A stretch of DNA of 64,000 nucleotides, from positions 8,487,501 through 8,551,500 of the forward strand of contig NC_135003.1 of NCBI RefSeq assembly GCF_051020985.1, given 5' to 3'. The notes under the pieces are model-generated. The model was not told where the DNA came from. It did no database searches and saw nothing but the letters and a program-made list of their open reading frames with translations. Numbering within the stretch: the stretch's first letter is position 1; every line of letters starts with the position of its first letter. Made by a program: the position numbers and the translations under genes. The stretch is from Nomia melanderi (taxonomy: Eukaryota > Arthropoda > Insecta > Hymenoptera > Halictidae). Shown here one piece after another: positions 17,201-31,414 of this stretch.

Positions 17201-20045
17201 CTTTTTCCGCCCCCGCGAAGCACGAAGTTCAGCTTGCCGGGGAAAAGGTCGGAAACTATTCCCACGCGTGGGAGTATCGCTTTCTGATGGAGCTACTCGG
17301 CCACTCGAAACAACTGTGAAGTCCAAAGGTTGAATCCGAGAGTCTTCTGAATCGAGCCGACCTCGAGTTTCGAGCAAGGGTTTTGTATCCGTTGCGGAAC
17401 AAATCTGCCGATTTTCTTGACGATCATCGTTGAGGCTTGTTCAGCAATATTTTTGTTTGACGGAAAATGAGAAATATGTTTTTGTATAGAATGCAAACGG
17501 TTTGATAATTACGGAGACGTAATTAGTAAGTTCGGATTGAAAGTCTTTTATGAATTTCGACTGATAGCTAACCCCTTATCCTATGATCAGTTTTGTAACT
17601 GCGATTGCTGGAATCACTTTAATATTAACAGTTTACTAGAAATAAAGAAGAATTTCGTATATTTTTATATCCACGTTTGAAAGCATGACAATTGATAAAA
17701 GAAAAATATTTAATTTGATCTCAAATGAACTGTGTGATGTTTGTTTTTGCTGAGTTCCGTTTGTGATCTTTCTTGTGAGTCTGGCGCAATACTGTTTGGC
17801 AAGGGACTAAAGGTAACCGAATTCAATGTTTAGGATTTCTGGATTAGTGAGTTTCTCGTAGGATTAAAAAGAGGCACGTATCGTTAATGAATAACGTGCT
17901 ATTGGTTTACAAAAGTCAATCTTAAATTCTTCGACATCGACGCAACTTTCAAATAACAGTTTCACCTGAGCTCCTTTCGCAAGAAGAAAGAGCGTTTTCA
18001 AATGTCGTTTTCATTCGCGCGCATGATTCCCAGAAGTCCTCGGAATTCTCAACTACTTCAGAGTTAATTTGTAACTCCGAAGAAACTTTCGAGGTAAGTA
18101 CAACTCGGTATGGCGTAAAACTTCCAAGGTCTGCCGAGATTGAAACTGTTAGGAATGATTTAAGGATTTCCCTTCGGTACACGAGGGGATCCTCCGTTTT
18201 TTCATCCTCGGATGAAGCAAGTTTTTTGGTTTGATCGAAATCAGCTATTACGACGTTCAGTATCTTAAAAAATTACTAAAAATCTTACAAACTTAATTAT
18301 CGAAACTATCACAGCTTAGAAGAACACAGAAAGAATCAAACGAAAGCATTAATTTCTCATTAAAACAGGTATCATCATTCTCGTTAGTAACCTCTCCCAA
18401 TAATACAGAAGAACATTCAACTTAAAACTTCTCCAAAATATAAAGCGATCAATTAACCTCGTTCAACCCGCAATCAACAAATCTCGTTGCCTCAGGGGAT
18501 TTCGCTTTATAAAGAGTCAAACGCAGCGGCCGGAGTGTCAACAAAGCTCATTCCGCGCCCCGCCATTAATGTTCCCCGATTAGTCAACGTAATCCGGATT
18601 CTGATCGACGACCGTCGTTTCAGCGAGCGTTCCGCCGGCAGCGTAAGAGTCTCGAGTGATAAATCGAGCGCGAAAGGCAAGACGAAAGGGAGAACCGCGG
18701 GTGCCACGGTGATCGATCGCGCGCGAAAGAAGAGGAACGACGCGTGCCTTGGAAAAGGAGAGCCGAAGGCAGCCATGACCGTTTTCTTTTCCGCGCGCCT
18801 GACCTCTGCCCTCTGACCTATTTCCACAACCCTCCCGCCCCTCAACGGTCTTCTCCCCTGTTCCCTCGCCCTTTAATATCTCGTGGAGAGTCGTTCAACA
18901 TCTAGCGTCTCCCTCGTTCCTCCGTATCGCGAAATCTTTCTCGATTTACTTTACGCTTTCCCCCCCGCGGTGCGGTTAACTTTCCTCCGTCATCTGTGAC
19001 CAATTGTTTCCCGAACTGTCCGCGTTAAAAGCTCGAACAAATTGTATTCGTTCTGTGGTTTGGGTTAGGTCCGTTCGTTTCTCCTCGTTTTTCTTTTCCG
19101 TTATTCTCTCTTTGTCAAACCAACCATGTTCGATCCTTCGCCGTTCCGTTGCCCGTGGATCCCAGTCCGACCGCAACCGCGGACCGGAAAACGCGATCCG
19201 AACGAAGACTCGCAATCGAACGGACCTAACGATCTCTCCCCTAGTTTCGGGGAGAGACGATAAAGCGACCGCCGCCGGTGCTCCTGGGATATTGGCTCGC
19301 GTCCGGTGATTCGTTTAAGGAATTAAATCTAGATACACTAGTACACGCCGCGCCGCATCCCTCCCGCGCCGTGTCTATTTGTTTCCCGTTATTTTGCCGC
19401 CGAGCCGGTCACGTTCCGCGGCAGTGTAAATTTAAATATCCTTCGTGCGCTCGGTGAATCACGTCTGCGCGATTCCGCGAAAGGACGACGAACTTCGCAC
19501 TCTTCCCGTTTAGTGAAAAAATAAGATAGAGACGGGAGATCGACCAACCCGTTCGCGGAAATATGCTCGTATCGTGTATCCCGGCGGCGGAGGTAAACCG
19601 AATAAAGATCGCGCGGAGAGAATACCGGGACCGGAACAATTGATACGGAAACCTGGGTTCGATTCTCCGACCCGCGCGTTTCTGATATCGTTACGTTTCG
19701 CTGTTTGAATTTTATTTTCGGCGTTCGCCACAAAACGTACGGGATCCCGTTTTCGAATTCAGTTTTCTGAATTGTTGCTTCCAATCTGATGCGACCGGTT
19801 TTTAGCAGATTCTTTTATTCGCGGCCACGATAACGGTACTTTGTTGGTACCGTTGGTAACGTGTAAAATGCGCGTTAATCGCGTACCCGCTCTAAAAGGT
19901 CCGGCATTAAATTATCGAAGGTAACAATAATATTTCGCTTCAGACGAAAATCCATAGAAACGCGTGTAGAGGGAACGAGAATTTGTTGAAAGTTCTTATT
20001 TATTCGACAAAACTCTTCCACGAAATGAAATTTAATGCCGCGACG
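11288..20045. other. Non-coding host DNA
   Basis: No supportable gene. CpG-rich blocks (about 11700-12200, 12680-13040, 13630-14210, 15660-16070, 16500-17400, 18480-19800) alternate with AT-rich blocks (about 11400-11640, 12300-12560, 14220-14420, 15030-15660, 17450-17950, 18230-18480). An open stretch on + at 17926-18231 contains a donor-like GAG/GTAAGT at 18094 but has no recognisable domain and competes with an equally long minus-strand frame. Nothing else with structure was recognised. Confidence 0.55.
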
Positions 20046-20442
20046 CTGCAGTTAACGTTATTGTCCGACGGAGAAAAGACTTCACTTGTCTTGAAAGCTA
20101 AAAAGTTAGGGTGGCAAGGGGATACCTCCACGCGTGGTCGTTATTGACACGCGGCAATAACAAAGGATGGAAGCGAGACCGAATGCGACGGAGTGAGATG
20201 TAACGAAAGAAAATAAAATTCACAGTGTCGCCAACTTCATTCTCTTTCGTTGCATCTCACTCCGTCGCATTCGGACTCACTTCCACCTTGTGTTATTGCC
20301 GCGTGCCAATAACGACCACGCGTTGAAGACCGAGGCGGCTTGAATATCGTGAGCGGAAGTGTTCCCTTGCCTCCCTGACTTTTTAGCTTTTAGGACAAGC
20401 GAAGTATTTTCTGCGTTGGACAATACACGCCCGTAACCAGCT
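20046..20442. repeat. Imperfect inverted repeat of about 400 bp (foldback or hairpin locus)
   Basis: The left arm (about 20046-20210) and right arm (about 20243-20442) are reverse complements over most of their length, around a loop of about 32 nt. The inner arms, 20131-20210 and 20243-20323, are the best matched; for example GAATGCGACGGAGTGAGATG on the left pairs with CATCTCACTCCGTCGCATTC on the right. The outer arms (about 20060-20130 and 20355-20426) pair again after a segment of about 31 bp (20324-20354) found only on the right. Small indels occur near 20160. No transposase frame lies inside and no clear target duplication was found. Candidate readings are a foldback or MITE-type element, or a hairpin-RNA source. 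Confidence 0.85.
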
Positions 20443-23400
20443 GATACTCCTCCGCGAAGCTAAAGGTAGTCCTCGAGCGTGGAAACTTTCCTTTTTTTTT
20501 CCTTCTCTGCTTTTTTCCACCGCGTCGACCGCGAGGAGGTACTGCGGCGGTACGTTTTGCGGCGCTGGCGGCCTGCTCATATAATTCCTCGCGTGAAGAC
20601 AATGGAGATTACGCTGTCGTAATAATCCTCGGCTGCCCCGCTGGCCTCCGAACGGTAATCAGCATCGTCCCTGTCGGACTTGGGGAGAAAGTAGTTGCGG
20701 TCGTTTATTGTCTGGTCTCGGACCGCTCGGAATGCCCGGGACTACTTGATAATCGACCTCGGTCAACCAGTTACCGGGGGAACTCTGTTACGGGAATCTT
20801 TGACGTGGAATGTTCGCCGAGGCTCGGTGTTAGTAATCAGGAATACCGATGGAAACCGGTCGTTAGTAATTACAGCGAAGTATGTCCATAATTCTGACGT
20901 TATTCGAGACAGATCCGGTACGTATTTGCATCTCCTGATTTAGCCTCACCGAAGGATCGCGTGACATTTTATGGGCTATGGTTACAGCTAAAATCGTGCA
21001 CTTAGCGCAGGATACACGAAGCGTGCTTGATTTAATATCAAAGTCGGTAATGTTATTATTTATGGCTCTGATTTATTCGTCTAGTTACTGGCACTTGAGT
21101 GTTCTATTAAAACAAATAATTGAAATAATAAAACATACCGTGGATACGAACGTAGGTTGAGTGGAAATCATACGATCGAAATTTGAATAACTATCGTGGA
21201 TCCAATATTTAAACAGTTCCATGCGATAAATTTCAGGAATTCGAATAATCGTTCAATTGTGTTCAAAAATTTTCATTCCGCGATAAAATGGAAGGAGAAA
21301 TATGATACTCCGATTCAAAAACGTCACGCTAGTTCAGTTCCGGTTGTAGTACACCAATTCTAGTGCACACCGCATCTATTTCTCGATGGGGACATGTATT
21401 CGCTGCTAAACCACCGCACAGCCGGGGACAGCAAACGTAGGTCGCGGTATCCGCTCGTTTCCGAAAGCAACACGCATTATCTCTGTCATTGGCACGGTTG
21501 ATTACCTCGTCATACCGTCACGCCCGGCGACCAAACACGCGTCGCCCGTTTCCGCGTGATGGCACGCCGACGAATTCCCGCTAACTGCCAGCGTTTAGAT
21601 CTCGATCAAAGTTTCCAGGGAAACGAGTTTCCACGCGCCTTTAAGCGTCTCCGCCGGCCGACACGCTCGCAACCGATTCGCGGGAATCGTTTGCGTCGCT
21701 CGGCCGGATTGAAATATATTTTCAGCGGCACGACAAAACTTCCCGCGGACGAAGATAAATCGTGCACGAAGTTCGCTCGCCCGCAAACAGCTCCCTCCAC
21801 CCGCGCGCGAGACAAACTCGGAATTGGAAATGAAGATTTACAGTTTGCTCGTCCGTTTAACTATAAATCACTTTTGTCAAGTTTTTCCCTGAACGTAAAT
21901 AAGTTGTACACCGGGTCATCCGGTGAACTTGGCGCGTTCTGGGCATCGAACGGTAATTTTGGATTGTTGGGGAACTAGTTAAAAAAAAGTTAAACTACAC
22001 TTTGATGTATGTGATTTCATTTCTAAAATCAGATATGAACTATATTAATGTTGATATTAAAATAGCATCGAGTGTAGCGTATTCTGTTAAAAGAATTTGA
22101 GAGTGACTAATACTTCTGAGAAGTTAGAGAGTTACTGATCGTACACTATAAATATCGAACTCGCTTATATCGGATTCCACGAGTCAAAACATGCTCGTAT
22201 AACGTTCAGCAACTCCGCCATCAGGCATGTCAACTCCCACTTATCCCATGCGTCTATTTACTTCGGCAAACATTATCCCGTACCGCCGATCCATAAGAAA
22301 TTAATAGGCAAGCAGTTACGAGTAAATTATTAATAATTTCACGTGGTAATACCCGTGAGAATCGTTCCCACCGTTCCGCGAGCCTTAGAGAAAACAAGAA
22401 AACGCGCGACGGAGTGGCACACGCATTTTATTCATTCAGAATGGGATTAATGACTTTCGATTCTCACGTTTATCGAAGCCAATCGTTGTAACCTAGCTAT
22501 AAGAGAAGAGATGGAACTGCAGTAGGAGTTTGAAACCGGTACATACTTGAACACCATCGTCCGGTTAGCCCGATCACGGGACAACCGGATCGCTAACAAT
22601 CCGTTTCCAAGAATCCTTAAAGATGTTAGCATATCTAATGACCGGCGAGACCTCTTATTAAAAGATGGTTCACAGCGCGTTTAAAAGTGCTGTGCACAGA
22701 CGACGGAATTAATGGGACAGTAGATAATATCAGGAATTTCAGTCGCTCATTACACGACGAAAGGTGCGCACCGATACCATTAATGACGCGACACCCGCCA
22801 ATTTCCGGGAGTTACAAAGAATATCAGGCTTTCATTACTATCGACGAAGGAAGAAGTCATCGATCATTCCCTTTCCTCCGAAGGTCACGATTAAGTCATA
22901 AATGCGTTTAACGTTCCTATTGATCCACCTCGTCGGTTCGTTGTTCCCATTTTCTCCTGGGACGCGCCTGCCGTCAGAAAATTATACGGCAATATCGATT
23001 GGTAACTTAGAAACGATTAATCCCAGGTATATCTCTGTTCCCCGGTGATTCCCGGATAATTTATATATCCTTTTCGAGGGTCTGCTAACGCTGAGGTGTC
23101 CGCTAACGCTCCCGCGATTTTTACGACCCTTCACCGGCGTGGATCTAAACCTCTGAATATTATGGACCCTTAAAAGATCCCGTTCAGGACGATATCGGTG
23201 ATCCCGGCCGGGTACGAGTTAACATCCCAGAAAGTTCGGAAGGCGTGGAACACTTCGCGTCATCGGGGATCGTATATTCAGCGTCAGCGAGCATCTGCGT
23301 CAGGGGGATGCGGCTTCTATTACGTCAGACGCCCGGCCGTCAGAATGGACGATGTGTTATTACGTTCCGGGAGAGGGCGACCCGCTCGTTAAATTACCAT

Positions 23401-26400
23401 GAAACGTTTTTCACCGGAGGGGTGAGGGGTGGAGCTTGTTCCATCAATTTCTCAGATGAATCTCTTGATGAAAGAGTCATCGTTTGGATCCTCCGATATT
23501 TGATTATTCTCGCGCGATCACATTTGATCGAAAGGTTCTGGAGTAAATTTTACAAACACGAGAGTTAACACTGTGGGATCGAATGAATTATTGGACATTC
23601 GTAATTAGTTAAGAAGGGTACAAAACGAACTTGATTATTGTATGTATGACGTTTAAGGAATTTTGAACTTTGATCTTATGATATTATTGACAGTAATAGG
23701 TATTTGCTTATTGTACCGCGTTATTATTCTGTATTGTTCTCGGTAACTTCCGAAAACTTACGTAACTTATGGATAAATGGTGAAAGTATTTTATATCCGT
23801 TAATTAAACAAAACAGGTTGGACGACTGTTGTGCAACAGAAATTTCAAGCTCGTATCAGGAAACTGGCGTTGATTAGACAATCTACCTGTAATTGGCGTA
23901 AGAAATTTGAGACAACCGGGTGCTTATGTAAAACTAAGCATCTTGGAATGCTAAGTATAGTCGTCGCCAACATGCAGTGAGCTCTTAAAATCGGTCGAAC
24001 GTTAAACCTGTTTCAAGCGATAGTACAAACGAATTGACAGAAACGCGATCTCCTTAAGATTCGGAACTATGATCAGTATCTTTGATAAGCGCCGAACTAC
24101 GACAGCATCAGTTAATACCGATAGTAAAATCCTATCTTAAAAGTTGAATTTACGACCGCGCTATATCATGACGACAACAACATATCAAAGTGCTACGGAA
24201 AACCTCAAACAATCCAAATTACATCTCCTTACACCAACATATTCACGAAAATCAGCATCTAAAGCAACATTCCACTTCAATTCTACCTAAAAACCGCGAA
24301 CAAAACAATTTCCAACAGTATGGGAAGCAATGGCTGAACGGTAAAGGGTAGGGCAGGGTTTGATCCGTGTCATTTAACGTCATTCCACGAGTCCTATGGA
24401 GTCAGCAAGATTTCATCGTAAACGCTCCGGAGGATCGGCGGCGTTCGCTCGGTTCGGGGCTTATCGCGACCTCTCAACGGTCATCCCGCTTTTCCCTCGT
24501 TCCGTTGCTTCCCCCCTCCCCCACTCTCTCTTCCTCTTTCTATCGTTCCAACGTCGAGTTCGGTCGCGTTTGCCAGACACAGACAAAGCGTCCCGACATA
24601 AATAATTTATCCGAGAGAAGGCAAGGCACTGCACGCGTGCGCGCTCGCCGGCAACGGTGTATGTTGCATTAAATATGAAATCCAATATAAAGTTTCTGCG
24701 GCGCGGTGAGCCGGCCCGCCCTTTCTCCTTCCTGAACCCATTACGCGGCTTCTACGCGAAGTTTACTCGCGCGGAACGCTGTTTCGCGACGCTCCGCTAC
24801 CCCGCCGCCCCTATTAAACCATTAATTGTCGTTACCCATTAATCGCGCGGCTCGCGTGCCGATATAAAGACGGCGCGCACTGGCTCCCGCGGAACGTTCG
24901 ACCGTGATAATTTTATATCGCCCCGGCCGCTTCTATTTTGATCCGCTTAACGCCCAGAGAATATGTATTAATTCGCGAAGAAACAATTAAACACCGCTCG
25001 AATCGCGCTCGCGATTATCTCCACCGACATGCCAAAGGTATTTTAATTGGACGGATGCTTCGTAATGGGCTTCCGCGTGGCGTTCCGCCGCGGAGAAAGT
25101 TTAATGGCCATGGCAACGGGCTGAACCGAAGTTAAAGGAACCGAAGCTATTTTCTGTCGAAGTTGAGGGAATAATGCGCTCGTCGCAGTCAGGTGGGATT
25201 ACGCGATTACACGTATGCCAGCTTCATTTTCTGCGGCGCCGTCGCGGATCCGAGCACGCGCACCCTCGTGCCGGATCTTTTATGATTCATTAGCTAATTG
25301 CGATTTTATGATATTGCGCGGTATTACGTTCCGTGACAATATTAATTAATACGCGGGAGTTTATTGGTCGTAATTTTGGCGCGAGATGTGCAGTGAATTT
25401 TCGGCTTCTGGGAAAGGGACCTGGATGTTCCTTTGCTTAACGTTTGTTGATAGGCTTCTTGTTAATGGACTGCAATTTGGGCTTAACGTCTTGAGAGATA
25501 TCTTCGTATCTTTGTTTAAATTCGGATACATAAGTAACAAAACTGGTAAGTCGATGTTAATAAAAGCTAGACGTATATTCTTTTTCCGTCTTGCGAAGGA
25601 TTGTGGTTACTGTAATACGTATTGATGAAACAGGCAACGGGTCTGTTATAGAAAATACCTACTTCTGTCTGGGTTCCTCTTAGCTCGTAGCTGCTGAAAC
25701 TGACGTCAATAACTGCATCGTGATCGTAGTTTTTCAACGCGCAACCGGCTGCAGACCGAGAGTAAAGCGTGCATCGACGTTCAATCGTACACGCCGCTCG
25801 AATATCGATGCGCCGTCGAAACCCCCATAGGTGCAGCTGCGCCGGGGCCGCGTTTTCCATCAATCCTCCGCCAACTGCGTTCATTTTATATATTTTTTTA
25901 ATATCAAACTTTTCCACCGTGTATCTAAAAGCGATATCGCAACGCGAGGCGAGTCTGTTCGACGGAATTTCAAAGCGGACACCCGTGCATCCGCGTAAGG
26001 CGACCTCCGAGAAATTTTTTGATCGCTGTTTCGATCGTTATCAAGATAACCGCGCGGTACAGCTCGCCAATATCTCGAGAGGAATTAGAGGAGAGCCGAA
26101 CTTTGCGGAAATTTCGTCCGACAATGCGGAGGAAATAAGCTTTACAAGATGCAATATGTGTGCCCCGGTTCGCCGCGACCCAAATGCCTCGAAAAAGGGT
26201 CGAGTCAACAGAGATCCCAACCGAGGCCAAGTAGTTCAACCTCCACCGTGGTCGGCTCCGTATCGCCTATGCGGAACAATGCTTCGATTAGGCCTGAAAA
26301 GACTCCTCTCTCGTTCCTCCTAACGCCCCTCAAAACAATGAGTAACTCAACGGGAAAAGGTAATTCTCCTTTAAACCACTCGTGACCGAATTATTCTTTT

Positions 26401-29400
26401 TTAAAGAATTCACTGTTTGTCCACCGTCCGTCGTCTTGTTTGTCACCGAACCTGATTCGGGATCAGTTTAGTTCAGCCTCTAACGTGGAACACGCTTCAT
26501 TGATCACGAAAGGGTTGAAAAACTCTGAATACCAAACATATGTTTTCAAATCAATTTCATCCTATATACGTTCGAAGGGAGAGGTAAAATAAATTTGGAA
26601 CAACTGTATTCAACGTACGACTAACGCAACGCTACAATTGCATGTTTAATCCATGATGAATCGGGCTACAATGATGACGAAAGAACTGTATTTAACATGA
26701 AATATCGACGCGTCTGTAACGAATTAAACTTTCCACAGTTATTAACAAACCTCTGATATCCATAAATTAAAGCAAGAATTCAATTTATCCGTATCCCCTT
26801 TTCTTCCGAAGAGAGCGCCGTCAGTTCTACACCCGGCCGTTTCGGATTGAATGAAAATTACACAGTATTTTCGCCCCTATTACGAGTATTATCGGGGCGA
26901 ACGGTGCTTGTCCAGCCTGGTTCCGTTTACTTAAGCGACGTTTGGCCGGCGCAAAGCTCATTCCGCTTATTTCTCGGTTTTTCAGGATGCAGAGACAAAA
27001 CCGGAGTAGCTCGGAGGTGGAGGTTGCGCTTATGCGCCCCGTAAGCACCGCTGGCTAATAGCACTACAGTCCATCCCCGACACCCTGCAGCCACACCAGG
27101 TAGGATATACTCCTCTTTATGTTTGTCTTTTATGCATCGGCCATTCCGCACGTCATTTCACGCGGCCAACCGGTTGGTTTTACGGCGGATATACACTCGA
27201 CCATCCGGACCCGCGGACAAAGGCCGAAATCGCGCCGTTATATTTATGTTTCGCGGTCAGTGCGCGCGAACGATTACCCTCGTTTTCCTTTTCGCTTTTT
27301 CTTTCGGTTGTCGGTGCTGCAGGTGACGTTTTCCACCCGTTTCGAGACCGATAGTTCGGCAATTTTGCGGCGGAAAGAGCGGATTCGCAGACAATCGCGA
27401 GAGCGAAGACAGGTGGGGACGGGATCGGGGCGAATTGTATGTTTTACGATCCTTTGCAGCGTCGTTTGAAACTTTCATTAACCGAGATGGGGGCGGCTGA
27501 TGAGTCTCGGCCCGGAGAAACCAGTTCAGGTCGACGGAGCATTTAAAACGCGCTTAGCACCGGGGACGTTTGGAATTGTACTTATTCAGTGTTCTCGGTG
27601 GACTTATCGAAATTTTTTTAATCTCGTCGGGAAGGAATGGTGATAAATTTTCAGATGACGTTAAGAGACGAAAGCAAGGCGTTCGTTCAACGAATATGTT
27701 CAACATATTAAGAAGAAAGAGATATTTCGATTTATTCAATTGTATTTCTTCGAACCTCTTAAAATTTTCGTAACATCTACAATTTCTCAAAAACAAGAAC
27801 TCGTTCTGAGGATACAATCTTAACAATACGTGGATAAAACAACATCCAGAAAATTTCTATTATCCTGACTCTATAACCATCAGATCCACAATGTTAGTTC
27901 CGTGAAATGATAAAGGACCTCCCGATGGCCGACGATTTACACGCAAAGGATCAAAGGGACCCTCGGGCGGCGGAAATCGCAGCGGAAGCACCGGTTGAAC
28001 CGAATTACCGTGTTCGAGAGACGTTCCTCGGTGTTTAAAAGGTTCTGTTTTCTCTTCGATGTCTGAAAGAGCTAGCTATCGAGTTACCGGTTTCGTTCCG
28101 TATGATAAAACGTTTTCAGGAGGGAATAGCGGGAGGACACGCTGGGAAATGGCGGGTAATTGAAACGCGTGTACTACGGTGGAAGTGGAGCAAGGACTGC
28201 GCGAGATCTAGATTCTTCGAGCGATTTGTGGCCCCGGGAGGAACGGGACGAGAGACACGGTGTAATTTCGAGCGACGACGCGCGGAGAACACCGATGCGG
28301 AGCGGAGTCGAGCTGATTCCGCGCCACGACTGTGTTCCAATGACGCCCGACGTCAAGAACACGGAGTCCTCCCGTTTCGATTGACCTTTCACCGTTGTCC
28401 CGACTGATTCATATGGGCTGTACATGAATAGTTTATGATATGTAGTATGATGTACTGATTTTTATGCATTTATGGGATATTCAAGAATTAAAAATTGCAC
28501 AAAATACACACGGTATGAAAGAATCTACAAGGTGTCGTGTAACTGGCGGTATAACCGAATAGGGAATGATTCTATGTGCAAAAATAAGTCGAAAATATCG
28601 AATAGAAGTTTTTCATTTGAGACTTCATTTTCGAAAAAGTCGACTCTAAAAATACACTCGATACTTTTCGTAGTATTTATTAAGAAAAACTTCATTCTGG
28701 CGTAATTATAGTTTTCTAATTATGTTCTTAAAGATTTGAGTTTGTATAAAGATGTGCAGTATAATCGGATATTTACACGAGCACCGTGTGATAAAAACAA
28801 TATAAAACTAATAACAAGTCATTTCGGAATAATATCCCAATTCAGGATTTTCGTTTAAGAGAACTATATTATGCTATTTTTTGTCGATTTCGCGACATTT
28901 AAAAGCTTGTTAATGGATTTCTGGTGGCTGAAATATCCATTTTCGTTCATCGAATTCGCCGGTAAAGTTATGTTCATGCGTTATGAAACGTTTTCAGTGC
29001 AATCGAGCGAAAGTTTTTTGCGAACTTGCGAAGCAACTTCGGATATTCGCTCCGGTCGTATGTAAAATTCCGAAGGAATCGACCGGGATCGCGGGTTCCG
29101 TATTTGGTCCCACGGACGCGACGGATAAACGCGAACGAGCCGCGCCCGGTGAATTATTCCCGATCAGTGTTGGCTGTTTACGATAATCGCCGGTTCGACG
29201 ATTTACAATAATTTTACACGCGCCTAATTAGCAATTCCGATCGCGGCCGAGTCGTCCGATCTGCTCGGTATTCGCGACCGGTTCGATCGTCCGATTATCT
29301 GACTGGATCGCGACGTGTTCCGGGTGCGCGCGCGCTGTGTGCTGGACGTTCAACACAATCTTGTTTACTGGACACGATACCCAGCAAAGTACGATCGCAG

Positions 29401-31370
29401 TATAGCGGCATCTTTACATAAAATTGAACGAAAGAATATAAAATAAATTGTATGGTTTTCTCAGATTCTTCTTTACGTCTGTAAAATATAGTTTCTTCAA
29501 TTCTTTGCATATTTTGAACGAGTATACGCCATGTAGCAGTACCTGTAGATACTGAAGCATCATCATTGGCGGGAGAATCTTTGTCTTACTTTGTGACAGA
29601 CTCACAGTATCATAATTCACAAGTTCAAGATTATTATATTTACCAAATGCTCGAAATCTTGAAAATCGAATAAAATTGTATGTCCACAATATCTCCATAC
29701 TAAAGTGCATTGCAAACTATTCAGCAACGGAAAAGTTAAGAACGCCTTGTTCCCGTTGTCGATTTTCAACCAAGGAATCATTGCCCGCTTGCGCCATACA
29801 TTTGACCGAGCAGCGCAGTGTTCCGCGTGCCGCGGTAAACCGAATAAAATGAAGCGGAATAGAATAAAGTCTTTATTCGCCGGCCAGGGAAGAGAGCAGC
29901 CGTAGCGCATAAAGGATTATTCGAAACGTAAATACGCGGTAACCGAGTGGAGGGACCGAGTGACGGTGAAACAAAATGTAAACTGCGAGCGGGTAACCTG
30001 GTGCGCGGGACGCCGGGGGAAATTAAATAATACAGACAGACTGGGATTACACGAATGCCTCGTTTATAAGGCAACGACGGTAGAAAAAGAGAAAATTCGC
30101 GTGCGGGCTACGAGAAGCGCATTCTTCCGGGCAACCAGCTCGAAAAGGGCCGCGACACGTTCGAGGGGACCGAGTGGAAAAGTATTTACGCGAACGACGG
30201 CCGGGATTCGCGCGCCGAATCTCTTGTCGTGAATTGTTGTCACGCCCGCCGCCGGTGAATTACTCTGAACACGGTTCTGCTGCGGGCCGCGTAATTGTTC
30301 CTGAAGTAATAAACAGACCGAGGAACAATTTAATTGACAGACAATGTAACGACTCGCGTTATGCCGGGTTTCTGCAGAATAATTAGCCGCTTTGCATGAT
30401 ATTTGTTACCGTTATGACTCAGAGATCCGTGGTAGGTGCCATTAATTTTTAATACGATTAATTTAGATCGCGTCTGAGAAACTCCGAATTGAAATACGTA
30501 ACGAATACATCAGATTGGGCGTATTATTCCGCCGGTTGTTGTAATTAGAGGATAATATCCTTCATTGTGGTTATCAGAACTAGTTATGCACAAATTTAGT
30601 ACATCAACTGTGACGTTGACTACTGTTATTTTTGTTATCGTGAGTTGTTAGTGAAATGAATATTAACTTCTTATGAATGAAAATTGACTTAACGTTGAAG
30701 GAATGTTTTATACTAAATGTTTCATCGAACATTTAAAGTTCCTTTTTTATTATTGGAATTATTCCTTTGTTACCAAGTAACTGTTTCTTGTCTATCAATA
30801 AAAGCTTCACGTTTCCGCAGCTGATGCTCGTGAAAGATGAGAACACGGTCCTCAAATTTTTCCGTCAGATTTGTCTCTATTTGTGTTAACTGTTTTTTAT
30901 TGCGTTCCATTAATTCTTAAAGTACTAAAACGCCAGTAACGCGCTCCTGTTAACAAGTCTTTACGGTCCCGGTCGTTCGCGAGACTTAATATCACTTCAA
31001 ATCGGTAGATCCAACGATTTGAATCTGAAATATGCTTTCTCTCTTCCGTAACGGAGACCTCCGTTATGCGGCGACAATAAGCGATAAAGTTTCACTGGCC
31101 GCGGGAGAGTAACAGCATTCGTCGCCGCCATTTTTCACGCCGTACTCTGCGAGGCGGGTCGTCGCGTTCGCTCTGGGGAAGAAATTTATTCGCGTTTCGT
31201 CGGTCTCGAGGCATTCTTGTCTCGAGGACCGACCACTGACTGTGGTTTAGGGTTGATACTGGCATAATCACGCTAATAGCTTTCTCATTTCCATTTAGCT
31301 GAGAAAGTGGACGAAAGAAAAGTTTCCTACGGGAAGGACAATCATAATAATGAGTGCACAGAGAATCCTT
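20443..31370. other. Non-coding host DNA
   Basis: No supportable gene. The frame at 25769-26323 (+) opens at GTG, and its translation has no recognisable domain. Other frames are shorter and fall in CpG-rich blocks where both strands stay open. AT-rich stretches occur near 21000-21260, 21980-22150, 23570-23860, 28430-28900, 29400-29720 and 30400-30920. No tRNA or other RNA gene was recognised. Confidence 0.55.
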
Positions 31371-31414
31371 TGAATTTTGAATATTGAAATTTGAATATTG
31401 AAATTTGAATTTTG
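31371..31414. repeat. 14-bp AT-rich tandem repeat
   Basis: ATATTGAAATTTGA occurs twice in tandem (31381-31394 and 31395-31408), with partial copies on each side (TTTTGA before, ATTTTG after). Simple slippage in an AT-rich stretch is the likely cause. Confidence 0.75.

Noticed and set aside
19655..19680. GGTTCGATTC, resembling a tRNA B-box
   Set aside because: The flanking bases do not form a T-arm stem and no acceptor or anticodon arms could be found around it.
24860..24870. TATAAAG-like box in a GC-rich context
   Set aside because: No initiator or transcript start could be supported; similar TATAAA strings occur by chance at 16589 and 46679.
25769..26323. 184-codon + strand open frame
   Set aside because: Opens at GTG; no domain; minus-strand frames of comparable length overlap it.
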